Shown: positions 23,237-34,362 of the stretch, piece after piece
Position numbering within the stretch: the stretch's first letter is position 1
Layout: each line of letters starts with the position of its first letter
Origin: Histoplasma ohiense
Lineage: Eukaryota > Ascomycota > Eurotiomycetes > Onygenales > Ajellomycetaceae
Length of the DNA stretch: 64,000 nucleotides
Reading direction: 5' to 3'
Assembly (NCBI GenBank): GCA_017607445.1
Contig: JAEVHH010000001.1
Coordinates: forward strand, 62,001-126,000
Notes under the pieces: generated by a model
Database searches by the model: none
Seen by the model: only the letters and a program-made list of their open reading frames with translations
Told to the model about the DNA's origin: nothing
Position numbers and translations under genes: made by a program

Positions 23237-24751
23237 ATGATAGAGAAGGATGTCTTTTCTGATGAGATTTCTGAGATTGAGTTTCTTAAAAAACGAAAAA
23301 AGAAATATCAAGATCAGATGCAAGAAATTCAAAATCTTGAAAATGCTGCCAAATGCTTGAAAAATCAATGTATGGAGGAAAAAGATACTGAAGTACTTCA
23401 TATACTGCTAATTCAAGCAAGACAACTGAATGAGATTCTAAAATATAAACTGGGAATCTCTTCTAAACTAGAAAAGGTTTTTGAGATGAAATCTTTGAGT
23501 TCATCTCAATCTACAGAACAGAAAACAGAGCTGAGAACTTATGCTCAAGCTGCAGCAGTGTCTTCTACCTCTTCTGTTACAAAAATTGCATCCTTGGAAA
23601 AAACATATACTCAGAATTCAAAATCTGCTGATTCTCTGAATACACTGAGTTCAGAAAAATCAAGAAAAGAGCTAAAAGATGAGAGACTTCTTCAGTCAAA
23701 AGCTCAAAGACTAATTGTTAAGATCTTTAACAAAGAAGTCTTTGAGAAAAAGATGCTATCAAATGTAAGTCTTATTTTTCAAATGAGAAATGAGATAAAT
23801 CATGCATTAAACTCTGTCTTTGAATCTGAACTACACAGATCAGTTGTAGCTTCAGTTGAAAGCTCTTTTCTTGGAAATTCAATAATTCTCACTACCATGC
23901 CTGAGTTCAATTCTGATTTTCTGATTCAAAATCAACAGATCTGGACCCCCATAGTAAAATCTCTTTTAAAAACTGAGATTTCAGTGGAAAAAGATGAGAA
24001 ATGGGGCAAGTTTGTTCTCCATGACATACCTACAGCAATCTTCAATCATGATGATGGACTGATTCAACTTCAGCATGAAATTGAAGACTTCAATTCAATC
24101 AAATTAAAAAAGCTGCCAATTTGGCTGAACAATGAGGAGCAAAGAGAAAATAGACAAAATGCTTCAGTGCTAATCATAACTGAGTCATTTGAACAGTCTA
24201 AACTCTCCTTTGTGAGAATTGCTGGTATGAGAATGAGAACATATGAATTTAAAGATACAAGAGAAAATCTAAAATCTCAAATTCAGTGTTCAAATTGTCA
24301 GAAGTATGGTCATTTTGCAAATCTCTGTAAGAGAAATGTAAGATGTCAAATTTGTGCTCAATCTCACAAGACAGCTGAGCACAGTTGTCATCTATGTTTG
24401 AAAAAGGGAAAATTGTGTGAACATTCCAAATCCATTGCAAAGTGTGCCAATTGTAAAGAGCCCCATTTTGCAAATTCAAAAGAATGTGTATTTGCTCCCA
24501 AATCAGGAAAGTCATCAGTACAGACAAATAACTCAGTCTCTACTAATGTAAATAATAGCAATAAACAAAAAAGAAGAAATTCTCAACTCTCTGAATCTGC
24601 TATCTCTGAACCTTCTGCAAAGCAAAAAATTAGAGTACAGAAGTCACCAAGAACCCCTGTTCAAACAAAGATAAGAGATACACATATGCAGGATATGATA
24701 GCAGTTGAAGTTGTGAATAATAGATTCAGTCTATTATCTGACTCTGAATAA
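23237..24751 (+). CDS. LINE ORF1 protein (Gag-like, zinc knuckles)
   Basis: 504 residues, intact. It packages LINE RNA into the ribonucleoprotein that carries out target-primed reverse transcription. The N-terminal 75 residues are Lys/Glu-rich and probably a coiled coil (EIEFLKKRKKKYQDQMQEI). A central region near residues 150-310 is the likely RNA-binding part. Cysteine motifs follow: C-X2-C-X4-H-X4-C near residues 351-364 (CSNCQKYGHFANLC), a second Cys/His cluster near 372-387, and C-X2-C-X3-H-X6-C near 402-416 (CANCKEPHFANSKEC). The C-terminus is basic and Ser-rich. ORF2 begins 27 nt downstream in another frame. The ATG is the first in frame and follows the 5' UTR. Confidence 0.9.
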   Translation: MIEKDVFSDEISEIEFLKKRKKKYQDQMQEIQNLENAAKCLKNQCMEEKDTEVLHILLIQARQLNEILKYKLGISSKLEKVFEMKSLSSSQSTEQKTELRTYAQAAAVSSTSSVTKIASLEKTYTQNSKSADSLNTLSSEKSRKELKDERLLQSKAQRLIVKIFNKEVFEKKMLSNVSLIFQMRNEINHALNSVFESELHRSVVASVESSFLGNSIILTTMPEFNSDFLIQNQQIWTPIVKSLLKTEISVEKDEKWGKFVLHDIPTAIFNHDDGLIQLQHEIEDFNSIKLKKLPIWLNNEEQRENRQNASVLIITESFEQSKLSFVRIAGMRMRTYEFKDTRENLKSQIQCSNCQKYGHFANLCKRNVRCQICAQSHKTAEHSCHLCLKKGKLCEHSKSIAKCANCKEPHFANSKECVFAPKSGKSSVQTNNSVSTNVNNSNKQKRRNSQLSESAISEPSAKQKIRVQKSPRTPVQTKIRDTHMQDMIAVEVVNNRFSLLSDSE

Positions 24752-24778
24752 AGAGAAACACTTCTTAATATTTGTGTA

Positions 24779-27700
24779 ATGTCAGAAAAACAACAAAAAA
24801 ATGTTAAAAGCTCTACAAAAATCAAATTTATTCAAAATAATGTGGACAGAACAAATCCATGTCTTTATTCCTGTTTACAAATTGGCTATGAGCAAAAGGC
24901 AGACTTCATTCTTGTTCAAGAACCCAGACTTGATGCTGATCAAGAGTATAGTGTATCTCATCCAGCATACTATTGTTTTTTACCAGAGAAAACAGATATT
25001 AGAGTTAGAGTGGCAATTTATGCTAGAAAGAATTCAAGATTTCAGTTCAATCTGAGATATGATTTGATATCTGACTCTGATATTCTTGTTGGTGACATTG
25101 TGGATATGAAAAAACAGTTTGAAAATATTCAATTAATAAATATCTACAATGAAAGATCACTGAGAGAAAACAATAGAACTTGGACATTTGATAGATGTTT
25201 AATGCAGTTGAAACCAGAAAAAAACTCAATAATCATGGGGGATTTCAATGCTCATCACTCTTGGTGGAATTCAGAAAGAACTCAATCAATTAGAGCTGAA
25301 AACCTAGTTGAATGGGCACTTTTAAACAAACTAGAGTTGATAAATGAGCAAGATATTCCCACTTTTCACAAGCCAGGTTTGAGACAGAAGTCAATTATTG
25401 ATCTATGTTTTTTCTCTAAGAATCTATATGAGAATAAACATTTTAATTGGTATGTTGACTCAAATGAAACAAATGGTGCTGCCACTGGACATGAGATAAT
25501 TCAAGTTGATATGGAATTGGATAGTAATCAAACAGTTCAAAACCCATTATATTCAAATCAATACAACTTTGAAAAAGCTCAGTGGACAGAAGTGAAAAGA
25601 ATGATTGAAAAGTTGAAATTAGAGAATAGAGAAACTCTTTATTGGAAATCAGATACAAATCTTACAGATAAAATGCTTGAAGACAGAGCAAGTTTAATCA
25701 CTGAGATTATTCTTTCAAGTATAAAGAAATATATTCCATTGAAAAGAGTCTCTGAATTCTCTAAGCCTTGGTGGAATGATGAGATTTCAAATAAAAGAAG
25801 ACATTTAGCTAGAGTTAAAAAAGATTGGAAAGAAGATCTTGTTTCATTTGAGTATTTAAAGAATATTAGAAATGATTATTTCTCAACAATTAAAAAGGCA
25901 AAGACTGATTGTTGGAATAACTTTCTAGAAAATGCTCAGGGGAAAGAGATCTTCAAAGCTTTTAGGTATACTAAGTCAAAAACAATGTCTAAGCTACCAA
26001 CATTAACTTATAATTTCCAGAATGAGGAAATTATAGCTAGCTCATTTGAAGATAAATGTCAAGCTTTTATGAGAATATTATTTCCATCATCAAATAATTC
26101 AACTGAGATTTGTTCTTTGCAAGAAGATAATGAATATGAACATGATAAGAAATGGGAATGGCCTGACTTAACTGAAGATGAATTAAAGACAGCTATTTTT
26201 TCATCTTCAAAGGTCACAGCAGCAGGAGCTGATACTATAAATCATTTAATAATTCAAGAGCTTTATTCAGTACTAAAAGATGAGCTCTTTGAATTGTTCT
26301 CAAATCTTTTGAAATATGGGTATCACCCTAAGTGCTGGAGGCATGCTGTTGGAGTTATTCTTTCAAAACCCAATAGAAAACCAACTATTCCTAAATCTTA
26401 TAGAGTGATATCTCTGCTGAATTGCCTGGGAAAAATTCTGGAAAAGATAATTGCAACTAGATTGTCTTTTCTATCTGCTACTACTGATCTATTATATGAT
26501 GATCAGATGGGAAGTAGAAAGCAAAACTCAGCAATTGATGCAGTTCTCTCTGTAGTTCATGATATTCAACTTGCAAAGAATGAAAAAAATGGTTACAACT
26601 GCAATGTTTATTGATATAAAAGGTGCATTTGATTGTGTTTCACTTTCTCAAATGATCAATACTTTGATAGAACTGAGAATGCCAAAGTCTCTCATTAAAT
26701 GGGTTATCTGTTTCATGTCAAAAAGAACTATTCAGTTGCTTTTTGATGGAATGAGACAAGATATAACAGATATTGAGATAGGAGTTCCTCAGGGTTCCCC
26801 AGTCTCACCCATTTTGTTTGCTATATTTATCAAGTTTCTATTTATTGATAGACAAATGGCAATTATGGTGAGAACTCCAAGCTATGTGGATGATTTAGGC
26901 CTAGTTGTAAGCTCAGAATCAATTGTGAATAACTGCAATTTGATTGAGCAAGCAGCAACTGAAATGATTGAAAAAGCAAAATCAAAAAACATTGTTTTTG
27001 ATATGGACAAAACTGAATTAATTCATTTTTATCCAAATTTCAGAGAAAAAGATACTGAAGTTAAGCTTTTAAGTCATTCAGTTAAACCTAAAAACTCAGT
27101 TAGATGGCTTGGTGTCTGGTTAGATTCTCAATTGAATTTTAAATCTCATGTGCAAATAAAAACTGCAAATGCTGAAAGAATTTTAAACAGTATATTGAGA
27201 CTTTCAAATACTGAAAGAGGTCTGACATTTCAAGCAATGAGACAATTATATATTGCCTGTGTGACCTCTGTTTCAGATTATGCAGTTCAGGTGTGGTGGA
27301 GAGGTCAAAAACACTTTATAGAAAGGTTTCAAAAACTTCAAAACTCAGCTTTAAGAAAGATTCTAGGAGTATTCAAAACTACTCCAATTAAAGCTATGGA
27401 AATTGAAGCCTCTATTTCTCCACCACAAGTGAGATTTGATAAAATCTGTATGAATTATGCTCTCAGAATTATGAAGCTATATTCACATCATTCTATTAGA
27501 AAGAGAGTTTCAAGTTCTTTTCCAAATGAGTCAAATGGATTAGAATTAGATTGGGAACTTTATCTTGATTGGAATGAGACTGATTTATCTGAAAATTCAA
27601 GTTCTTTACAAAGAAGAAGGATACCATCTCAGTTATTTAGAATTTGCTCAATGATTAAGAACTGTTTCTCTAGTTTAAATGTAGAGAGAGTAGCTATTGA

Positions 27701-28709
27701 AAATCTCTCTCCTTGGAAGAAAAGTCTTGATAATCTTGTTGATTTAAACATTAGTCAACTTTCAAAAGAAGATCAGACTCAAGAACATTTAAAGCTTTTG
27801 AAACAAGTGAAAAATAAAGCAATTCTTATATACACTGATGGCTCAAAATGTGAGAAAACAGGCAATCTTGGAGCTGGAATAGCATATTCAGAAAATGATA
27901 AAAACTATATTCTTGATTCTTGGCAAATTGGAAAAGAGTCAGAAGTTTTTAATGCTGAATTATTTGCAATTTCAAGAGCTTTCAAATTGATTGAAATGAA
28001 GATTGAACAATGGAAAAGATTTGAGCATATTTGGATATTCTCTGATAGTCAAGCAGGGCTTAAAAGACTTCAAAGTAATAAAATCAGCAGTGGACAGTCA
28101 ATGCTAGAGCTGATTTTGAAAAGTCTTCAAAATATTCAAAGAAAAATCTCACTCAATTGTTCTATTCATCTTCACTGGGTGCCTGCTCACATGGGTATAT
28201 ATGGCAATGAAATGGCTGATAAAGCTGCAAAAAGAGCCACTGAGTTAGAAGTCTGCTGTCAAAGAATTGTAACATGGTCTTTTATTAAAAGAAGAATAAG
28301 AGAATTATGTTTACAAAAGTGGCAAGATGTCTGGTTCATGCAAAGAAAAAGTGTGCATTATTCCAGATTTGAAACTAAGCCAAAGTGGAAGACTTGCTCA
28401 ATAAAGTGTAAGAAGAAACTTTTTGCTACAATAATGCAGCTAAAGCTTGGACATGGACATTTCAAATCATATTTAACAAAGTTTAAAGATGATTTAAATG
28501 ATCTATGTTCAGATTGTCAGTTATATGAAAATCCAGAGCATCTTCTGTTACTTTGTACAAAGTATTCAGAACTAAGATTGAAACTGAGAGAGAAGTATCA
28601 ACTGAATCAGTTAAATTTGAGTTTGTTATTCAATACAAGAGCTGGAAATATGTTCTTAATTGAATATTTAAATGAGTCAAATGTTGCTACAAAGAGCTTG
28701 TTTGAATAG
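24779..28709 (+). pseudogene. LINE ORF2 protein (endonuclease-RT-RNase H), one-base frameshift
   Basis: Catalyses target nicking and reverse transcription. The first 611 codons hold an EEP endonuclease with VQEPR, MGDFNAHHSWW and IIDLCFF motifs. The last EEP motif reads TGHEII, keeping the His but not the usual preceding Asp. The RT follows with FIDIKGAFDCVS, GVPQGSPVSP and YVDD (SYVDDLGLV). RNase H starts near 27830 with YTDGS, NAELFAI, FSDSQAGL and HWVPAHMGIYGNEMADKAA. The C-terminus has C-X2-C-X7-H-X4-C (near 28508). The frame changes at an A7 run near 26582-26588 (GAAAAAAATGG): six A would restore one frame. Otherwise there is no stop, so the copy is either a single step from intact or was hit by a homopolymer base-call error. 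Confidence 0.92.
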
Positions 28710-29126
28710 TGTCACTTGATGATATTTAGATCAGTTATTTTTGTTTATTTTATTTTGATCTTTTCTTTAACTTTGTTTATTGTTAATTTTCATTTGTTTC
28801 AAGCAGTTTGCTTCATTATTTGTTGATAATAGTCATTGCAAATGTTTTTTCTTTCCTGTTGATTTTTAATAGCTGCTGTCTTTTATAATATTTATTTCCT
28901 TTGTTTTGAAGTTGAGTTGTGCTAACCCATTGACATTCTTTTGATTTTATTTTTGGATTGAATAGTTTGAATAGTTGTTTGATTCTGGGCTGGAATTCTG
29001 TTAATGCATGTGTCAAATTGTTTTTGTATATTAGAATATTCTTGATTTGAAAAATCCTGAAGTATTTCAGGTAGATGTCATAGTCACTGACTGTATACAT
29101 CTATAATTGAAGAATAATAATAATAA
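28710..29126 (+). other. 3' UTR and TAA-type tail of LINE-1f
   Basis: T-rich untranslated region ending in repeated TAA units directly before the target duplication. The same 3' end is present in the truncated copy at 18823. The open frame on the opposite strand here is a shadow that appears in both copies. Confidence 0.8.
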
Positions 29127-29402
29127 TGTATCATCAGTATCATCTGTATCATTGATATCATTGATATCATTGATATCATCTGTGTCATCTGAATCATCTG
29201 TAAACTTTCTAAATTTGCTCTCATCTTCAAACAGACACACAATTCTGATTCTCTGAGAAATGCACATCAGAATGAGACTGTAGACTGAACTGATCAGATG
29301 TGCTGACTGTATAGACTGTATTGTTGATAAAAACTGTATCAACTTCAACTGTTCAAACAACCCATGAATTCAGAATGCAATCATGCTTTTATTGAGTGCC
29401 AT
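29127..29402 (-). pseudogene. Small ORF with acidic repeat tail, split by the LINE (continues 21882-21856)
   Basis: An ATG at 29402 opens about 92 codons with a single TGA: a hydrophobic/helical N-terminal half (STIQSIQSAHLISSVYSLIL) and a tail of DDT/DIN repeats. When the LINE and one 16-bp duplication are removed the frame continues at 21882 as DDADDIIV and ends at TAG 21856-21858, for a total near 100 residues. A TATATA box lies about 165 nt upstream on this strand near 29565. Function unknown. It sits upstream of, and on the same strand as, long ORF X, so the two may belong to one locus. It could also be a chance ORF on a GAT/ATC repeat. Confidence 0.45.
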
Positions 29403-29659
29403 GTCAACTGCACTGTTCACATAACTCTAACTCTAAGATATGTCATGATATATCTTGATATTTTATAGTGAAGATGATGCCAGCTCCAGACATAGAATAT
29501 CTAAGATCATCAAACCATTCATGAAGATGTGAATATCAAGACAAAATGCAGTCAAGAAATCAAAAATATATAAGTTCACTACAACTAACTTTCTCAACAT
29601 TACTAAGCAATCTTAACAGCCTCATGACATCTATGTATGTACAGTACATGAACAGTACA
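29403..29659. other. Spacer with TATA box, no gene seen
   Basis: Short AT-rich spacer. It contains AAAAATATATAAG near 29562-29574, possibly the promoter of the minus-strand acidic ORF. It ends at the left terminus of the hAT element without a matching 8-bp duplication. Confidence 0.4.
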
Positions 29660-31112
29660 TAGACTGGCCGTGTGACCATGCATGGGACTGGGACTAAATA
29701 TTTCTCCAGTCCCATTATCAAATTTCTTAGTCCTGGTCCCATATAGTGTTTATTAAATTAGTCACTTTACACTGTTTATATTATAAATCTAGTCCCAGGT
29801 CATGTTCTTCTTATAAATTACTGATTCTGGTCCCATTTGGTCCCATTTTGTTAAAATGGGACCAAATGGGACCATGATTTACCCTATATAGATGATATAA
29901 TGCTATGAGTGTTACCAAAAATCATTACCTATCAAAAGAAGTTTAGTGTGTTTATGCTCTAGTTCTATTTTGAACTAGTAATGATAGTGATAGATAGATT
30001 CGCCGCGGTAGATAGGTTGGCAGCGATAGATTAGCAGTGATAGATTAGCAGCGATAGATTAGCAGCGATAGATTAGCAGCGATAGATTAGCAGCGATAGA
30101 TTAGCAGCGATAGATAGATTAGCAGCAGCAATAGATTAGCAGCGATAGATAGATTGGCAGCAGCAATAGATTAGCAGCAATAGATAGATTGGCAGTGGTA
30201 GATAAATTGGCAGCGATAGATAGGTTGGCAGCGATAGATTAGCAGTGATAGATTAGCAGCGATAGATTAGCAGCGATAGATAGATTGGCAGTGATAGATA
30301 GGTTGGCAGTGATAGATTAGCAGTGATAGATAGCTTAGTAGTGAGGGATAGCTTAGCAGCAAGGGATAGCTTAGCAGTGAGAGATAGCTTAGCAGTGAGA
30401 GATAGCTTAGCAGCGAAGGATAGATTAGCAGCGATAGATAGATTAGCAGCAGCAATAGATTAGCAGCGATAGATAGATTGGCAGCAGCAATAGATTAGCA
30501 GCAATAGATAGATTGGCAGTGGTAGATAAATTGGCAGCGATAGATAGGTTGGCAGCGATAGCTTAGCAGCGAGGGATAGCTTGCAGCAATAGATAGGTTG
30601 GCAGCGATAGCTTAGCAGCGAGGGATAGCTTGCAGCAATAGATAGGTTGGCAGCGGCGATAGCTTAGCAGCGAGGGATAGCTTAGCAGCGAGGGATAGCT
30701 TAGCAGCGAGGGATAGCTTAGCAGCGAGGGATAGCTTAGCAGCGAGGGATAGCTTAGCAGCGAGGGATAGCTTGCAGCAATAGATAGGTTGGCAGCACTA
30801 GATAGGGGCGATATCTCCACCAATCATATCATCAGATTGATATCTAAGATATGTATTATATAATCATCAGAACGGGACCAAACCTCAGTCAAAATCATAG
30901 TCAGTCCCAGGTCATGTTCTTATTTTTGATAGTCAGTCACTTTACATGAAATATCAAGATTTATTAGTCCCATTTCACTCATGTTCTAATAATTCTAGTC
31001 ACTTTACACTCCCATTCTGATCCTGGTCTCACTGAAAATCACGCCAAGAAATGGACTGGGACCAAACCAAACCAAACCAAACATGAAATTCATGGTCCCA
31101 CCGGCCAGCCTA
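29660..31112. mobile_element. Non-autonomous hAT element with internal minisatellite, copy 1
   Basis: Starts TAGACTGGCCGTGTGACC and ends GGTCCCACCGGCCAGCCTA, imperfect terminal inverted repeats. The sub-terminal regions (about 300 bp each side) are nearly identical to copy 2 at 54718-56313 and resemble the right end next to the hAT transposase at 52501. They contain many GGTCCCA/TGGGACC motifs in both orientations. There is no transposase ORF. Flanking 8-mers ACAGTACA and TGCAGAGC do not match, and the right flank is a cut Gypsy-2 LTR, so one side was rearranged after insertion. Confidence 0.88.
29982..30808. repeat. Minisatellite inside hAT element copy 1
   Basis: Two interleaved unit types: about 14 bp (GATAGATTAGCAGC) on the left and 18 bp (GAGGGATAGCTTAGCAGC) on the right, with GATAGGTTGGCAGC variants. 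CpG (AGCGA) is well preserved, in contrast to the decayed LTR elements. Open frames here (SLLSYP or SLAAKL repeats) are repeat artefacts. Confidence 0.93.
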
Positions 31113-31233
31113 TGCAGAGCACAGAGTGAAAGAACATTGAGAGTTATATAAAATCACAACAGTCAGAAATAAGCAGATGTAGAAGAGGAGTTGATTGTGT
31201 AAATTAATTACTAATAGATGCTAACTCATCACA
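31113..31233 (-). repeat. Gypsy-2 LTR fragment (first 121 bp), cut by hAT copy 1
   Basis: The reverse complement begins TGTGATGAGTTAGCATC and follows the Gypsy-2 LTR start through TTAATTTACACAATCAACTCC to the first CTCTGTGCTCTGC box. The remainder of the LTR, which should lie left of the hAT element, is absent. Confidence 0.82.
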
Positions 31234-31773
31234 GAAACTAAATATAAAATAAAATAGTTTTATTAATAGAATATAATTGTTTTAAAGAAGAATAAATATT
31301 CAGTCTGAAAAAAAAAAATATCAACATTCTTTTATTATAAAAAATAATATATATATTATATATACAGAGTTAGATTATAACTATCACATTTATCTTCATT
31401 TTCAATAGTATTATCAATATTATTATCAAAGTTATTGTAAGTAGATGAGAGATCTGCAAGTATATTTATATCAATATATCAATAATAATCTTCAAAAAAA
31501 AGTAGAATATAATGCAGTGAAAGATATAATAAATTGTAAAAGTCAATATATATAAAACTCAAATCAGTACTAAATTGTTGTAGTATCAGAAGAATAATAT
31601 GAAAATGATGAGAGTTGTTGAAAATATTCTGTATAACAATTGCAATTTCTGAAACAGTAGATAGATTCTCTCAGCAGTGATTATTATCTATTTTCAATTA
31701 TATAATAGAGTTCAAATCAATATATACAGCATATATGTATATATATATTGATTTAGCATTTCAGAGAAGACAC
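31234..31773. other. AT-rich stretch without recognisable gene
   Basis: Poly-A and TATATA tracts, no coherent ORF. It ends at the left terminus of another hAT-type sequence. It does not resemble the LINE fragment that flanks the right hAT terminus at 52502. Confidence 0.5.
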
Positions 31774-32120
31774 TAGACTGGCCGTGTGACTGTGTATGAA
31801 ACCATAATCAATTTTAGTGTTGATCTCATTCTTGTATATTTTGGTTCTGGTCCCATATATTGTTTTTCAAATCAGTCACTTTACACTGTTTGTATTATAG
31901 CTCTGGTTTCATTTCACTGTTTATGAGAAATATTTAGATTTCAAATACTGTTCTTATCTTGATTTCTGAGTCACAGTCTCATTTGGTTCTATTTTACAAA
32001 ACAGAACCAAACAGAACCATGACTTACTCATAATTACATAATACATATATCTTTATACTGAATGGTAGCTAATTATGATGTGAGTGTTATCAAATATTGT
32101 TACCTTTTTAATGTCACAAC
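31774..32120. repeat. Decayed left end of a hAT element
   Basis: TAGACTGGCCGTGTGACTG followed by about 340 bp collinear with the left sub-terminal region of the minisatellite hAT copies (GTCACTTTACACTGTTT, GGTTCTATTTT...AACAGAACCA palindrome, GTGAGTGTTATCAAATATTG). Similarity stops where the minisatellite begins in the other copies. It may be the left end of the autonomous element whose transposase lies at 49768. The candidate 8-bp flanks (GAAGACAC left, GGTGTGTG right) do not match. Confidence 0.75.
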
Positions 32121-32375
32121 AGAAATATCATTATATGTCTGTAGACATTTTCAAAATTAAAAAACAAAAACAAAAACAACAACTGAGAATATTATAAAAA
32201 AAAAAAAACAAAAACCTTCAGTAAAAAAAAAAATAATGAAAAAAAAAAAAATAAAAATAAAACAAAACTCATTTGTTCAATCTATAATCATTAAAAAAAT
32301 TACTATTCAATTCTTCAGCAATCTCCATCATCAATCTAATATCCCTCACAGTGAGAATCATTCACTCACAATGAA

Positions 32376-32423
32376 TTATAGTCTTAAGATCATCTATGAA
32401 ATGATTAGTGAGATATTGTTATA
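32376..32423 (-). pseudogene. Histone H3-like gene, 3' fragment (C-terminal helix)
   Basis: This is the tail of the H3-like frame that comes from 39875. With Gypsy-1 copy A and one duplication removed, the codons read on in frame as NNISLIIS, an in-frame TAG, then MILRL and TAA at 32376-32378. The spacing and hydrophobic pattern fit the VTIMPKDIQLA segment at the end of H3. The remaining 250 bp to the hAT end at 32120 is A-rich without an ORF. Confidence 0.55.
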
Positions 32424-32689
32424 TGTGAGATGTAGTGACAGTGTGAAGAGTAACAGTAGAAGATAGTTTATAGTGTAGCGGAGATAATAGTAATATATTG
32501 TAGAGTAATATAGTATAGTAGTGTAATATAGCATAGCTAATTGCTAAGGAAGAAAAGAAAGAGAAAGAAGATGTGTGAAATACATACATCGATATATATA
32601 TACATATAGAAATAGTGATAGCAAGAGTATAATGGAAAGAGATAAGAATAAGCAAAGATAATAAGGAAATAATAAACAAGTGCATTACA
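32424..32689 (-). repeat. 3' LTR of Gypsy-1 copy A
   Basis: 266 bp. On the element strand it begins TGTAATGCACTTG and ends CTACATCTCACA. The hydrophobic open frame that crosses it (SLLSLLILISFHYTLA-like) recurs in every LTR of this family and is not a gene. Confidence 0.93.
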
Positions 32690-33076
32690 ATTGCCCCTCT
32701 TTTTTATAAGAGCTGCTCTCAGTGATTGTATAGATTGCTTGCTAGTAGATAATTGCATTTCCATATTGTAAGTTCTGCTTGTTGATAGCAGTGTATCAAT
32801 TGTGTCCTCTAGATAGCTTGTATTCACATCCTCTAGATAGCTTGTATATGTGTTGTTATTGATTTCTTAATGAGATGAAATTGGTGGATTCTTTGATTGC
32901 TAGAGATTGTGTGCAGAGAAGCAAAAAGAATTTCTTTTCTCTTGAAGATTTCTCTTCTCTTTTAACTTGATCATCATCAAAGCTCCTTGTCTTTCTGCTA
33001 TGATTTTTTGTCTTCAATAAAAAAATTTTTAAATTTTTATATCATTATTCTTTCTCTCTTTTTTTTTTATATCAAA
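32690..33076. other. Noncoding spacer of Gypsy-1 copy A
   Basis: Between 3' LTR and the antisense ORF. It holds the purine tract at 32690-32705 and T-rich runs preceding the antisense ATG. The same spacer is at 42044-42396 in copy B. Confidence 0.6.
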
Positions 33077-34011
33077 ATGAGCTCTCTCAGTTACTCTGAT
33101 TTTAAGTAAGTCATTTCTTGAGTGCTTATTGTGTATTATTGTTGGTGTTTCTTGTCAGTGGTGTTATTAGTGTGGTCATGTGCATCACTAGCTTGTTTCC
33201 ATATAGCATCATTTGCTGTTCACTTGTTATATTGCTCTAGATTTAGCTCTAATCACATGACACACAACAGTCAGATTCCATGTGAATGTTGTATCTCTAG
33301 ACTTGAAGATGTTGATTTTTGATGTGTATTGAAGTCAAATGTTCAGAAGCATTGTGAGGCTTGTGTCTTTGCAGAGAAATTCTGCAAATCTGTGAGTAAT
33401 TCTCTTTAATTCTTATTTTCTTTTTCTTTTTCTTCAAATTTGCTTTTGGATAGATAGTAGTGCTCTTAGCAATGTTGATATACTGATAATAATGCTAGAT
33501 GTGTGATACACCTCTTCTGAGGTGCATTATGCGCGGGTGAGTGTTTATCTTTGCAGAGATGATGACTGAGAAGAACATAGTCAGTCACAAAAGTTGTCTT
33601 TGTCATTTAGTTAAACAATTGAACACATCTCATCTGATGATGCTGTCTGCTCAAGACAGAGCAGAGGTGAATGCTCTATGATTCTAGCACTGAACAGCAG
33701 CTGAGTCTGCAGAGGTGCAGGTTTTGAAGACTATGATTGTGTCTGATCCTTTCAGAGCAGAGGCATTAGAGGAAGAGAAGAGTGTGGAGAAGAATATGAG
33801 GGTTTTGAGAGTGGTGAGCTTCAAGAGCTCTGTGATGAAGGAGTCAGCTGAAGAGGAGTTGACTGAGAAGGAGTCAGAGAAGTTGATTGAAGAGGGGTCA
33901 GAGAAGTTTGTGAAGACTTCAGCAGTGAAGACAGCAGAATATGAAGAGTATGAGCCTCATGATGTGGAGATGTGGAAGGAGATCATGAGAGGAGAGACCT
34001 TTCTTCAATGA
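33077..34011 (+). pseudogene. Antisense ORF of Gypsy-1 copy A, Zn2Cys6-like cysteine motif
   Basis: Reads opposite to gag-pol. ATGAGCTCTCTCAG at 33077 is followed by a likely first intron (GTAAGT near 33106 to a CAG near 33160), then a hydrophobic/Ser-rich part. Near 33279-33383 lies the cysteine pattern C-X2-C-X10-C-X9-C-X2-C-X6-C (PCECC...EACVFAEKFC), close to the fungal Zn2Cys6 layout. After a second intron-like T-rich gap comes a charged, Glu/Lys-rich C-terminal part (33715-34011). Stops are TGA/TAA. Such antisense ORFs are familiar companions of ascomycete Gypsy elements. The exon structure is inferred, not certain. Confidence 0.55.
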
Positions 34012-34362
34012 GTGTGTCAGTGAGTGAAGGAATTGATGAAGAAGAATAGAGAGAAGGAAGCAAATATTCTGTGAAAGAGATATTTGTCAGTGTCTTTGCA
34101 CTCAAAATAAGGCCTGATGCTTCACAAGTACCAGAGACAGCATAAAAAGAGGGTGACAGAGAGAAGATAAGAAGAATAATGAAGAGAGAAGTGAATGTGA
34201 GAGATGAGAAGTATTGAGATGAGAGTGAATGAACTGAAGATCTTTAGACTTTTCTTAGAACTCATTTTCTTTGTCTTTTCCTTGTCTGTATTTTTTATTT
34301 TTTGTATTTATTATACTCAAATTGAATTTTTTTCTTTTTCTCTTTTCTCTGATAAAATCCTT
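34012..34362. other. Spacer between antisense ORF and pol end, Gypsy-1 copy A
   Basis: No coherent ORF. It corresponds to 43294-43682 in copy B and lies between two convergent coding units, so it may hold their terminators. Confidence 0.5.

Larger units (their letters stand above)
21899..29126 (+). mobile_element. Full-length Tad-like LINE (LINE-1f)
   Basis: A non-LTR retrotransposon of 7228 bp with a 1.3-kb 5' UTR, ORF1 with CCHC knuckles, ORF2 with endonuclease, RT and RNase H, and a 3' UTR ending in TAATAATAATAA. It is bracketed by a perfect 16-bp duplication TGTATCATCAGTATCA (21883-21898 and 29127-29142). In contrast to the LTR elements it has essentially no nonsense mutations: only one extra base in an A run breaks ORF2. 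Arg codons are almost all AGA. Domain order (ORF1, EEP, RT, RNase H) fits the fungal Tad clade. Confidence 0.95.

Noticed and set aside
30267..30823. SLLSYP / SLAAKL repeat peptides resembling amphipathic peptides
   Set aside because: Translation of the hAT minisatellite in arbitrary frames; the length varies with unit number.
29652..31120. 8-bp target duplication around hAT copy 1
   Set aside because: ACAGTACA and TGCAGAGC do not match even allowing transitions.
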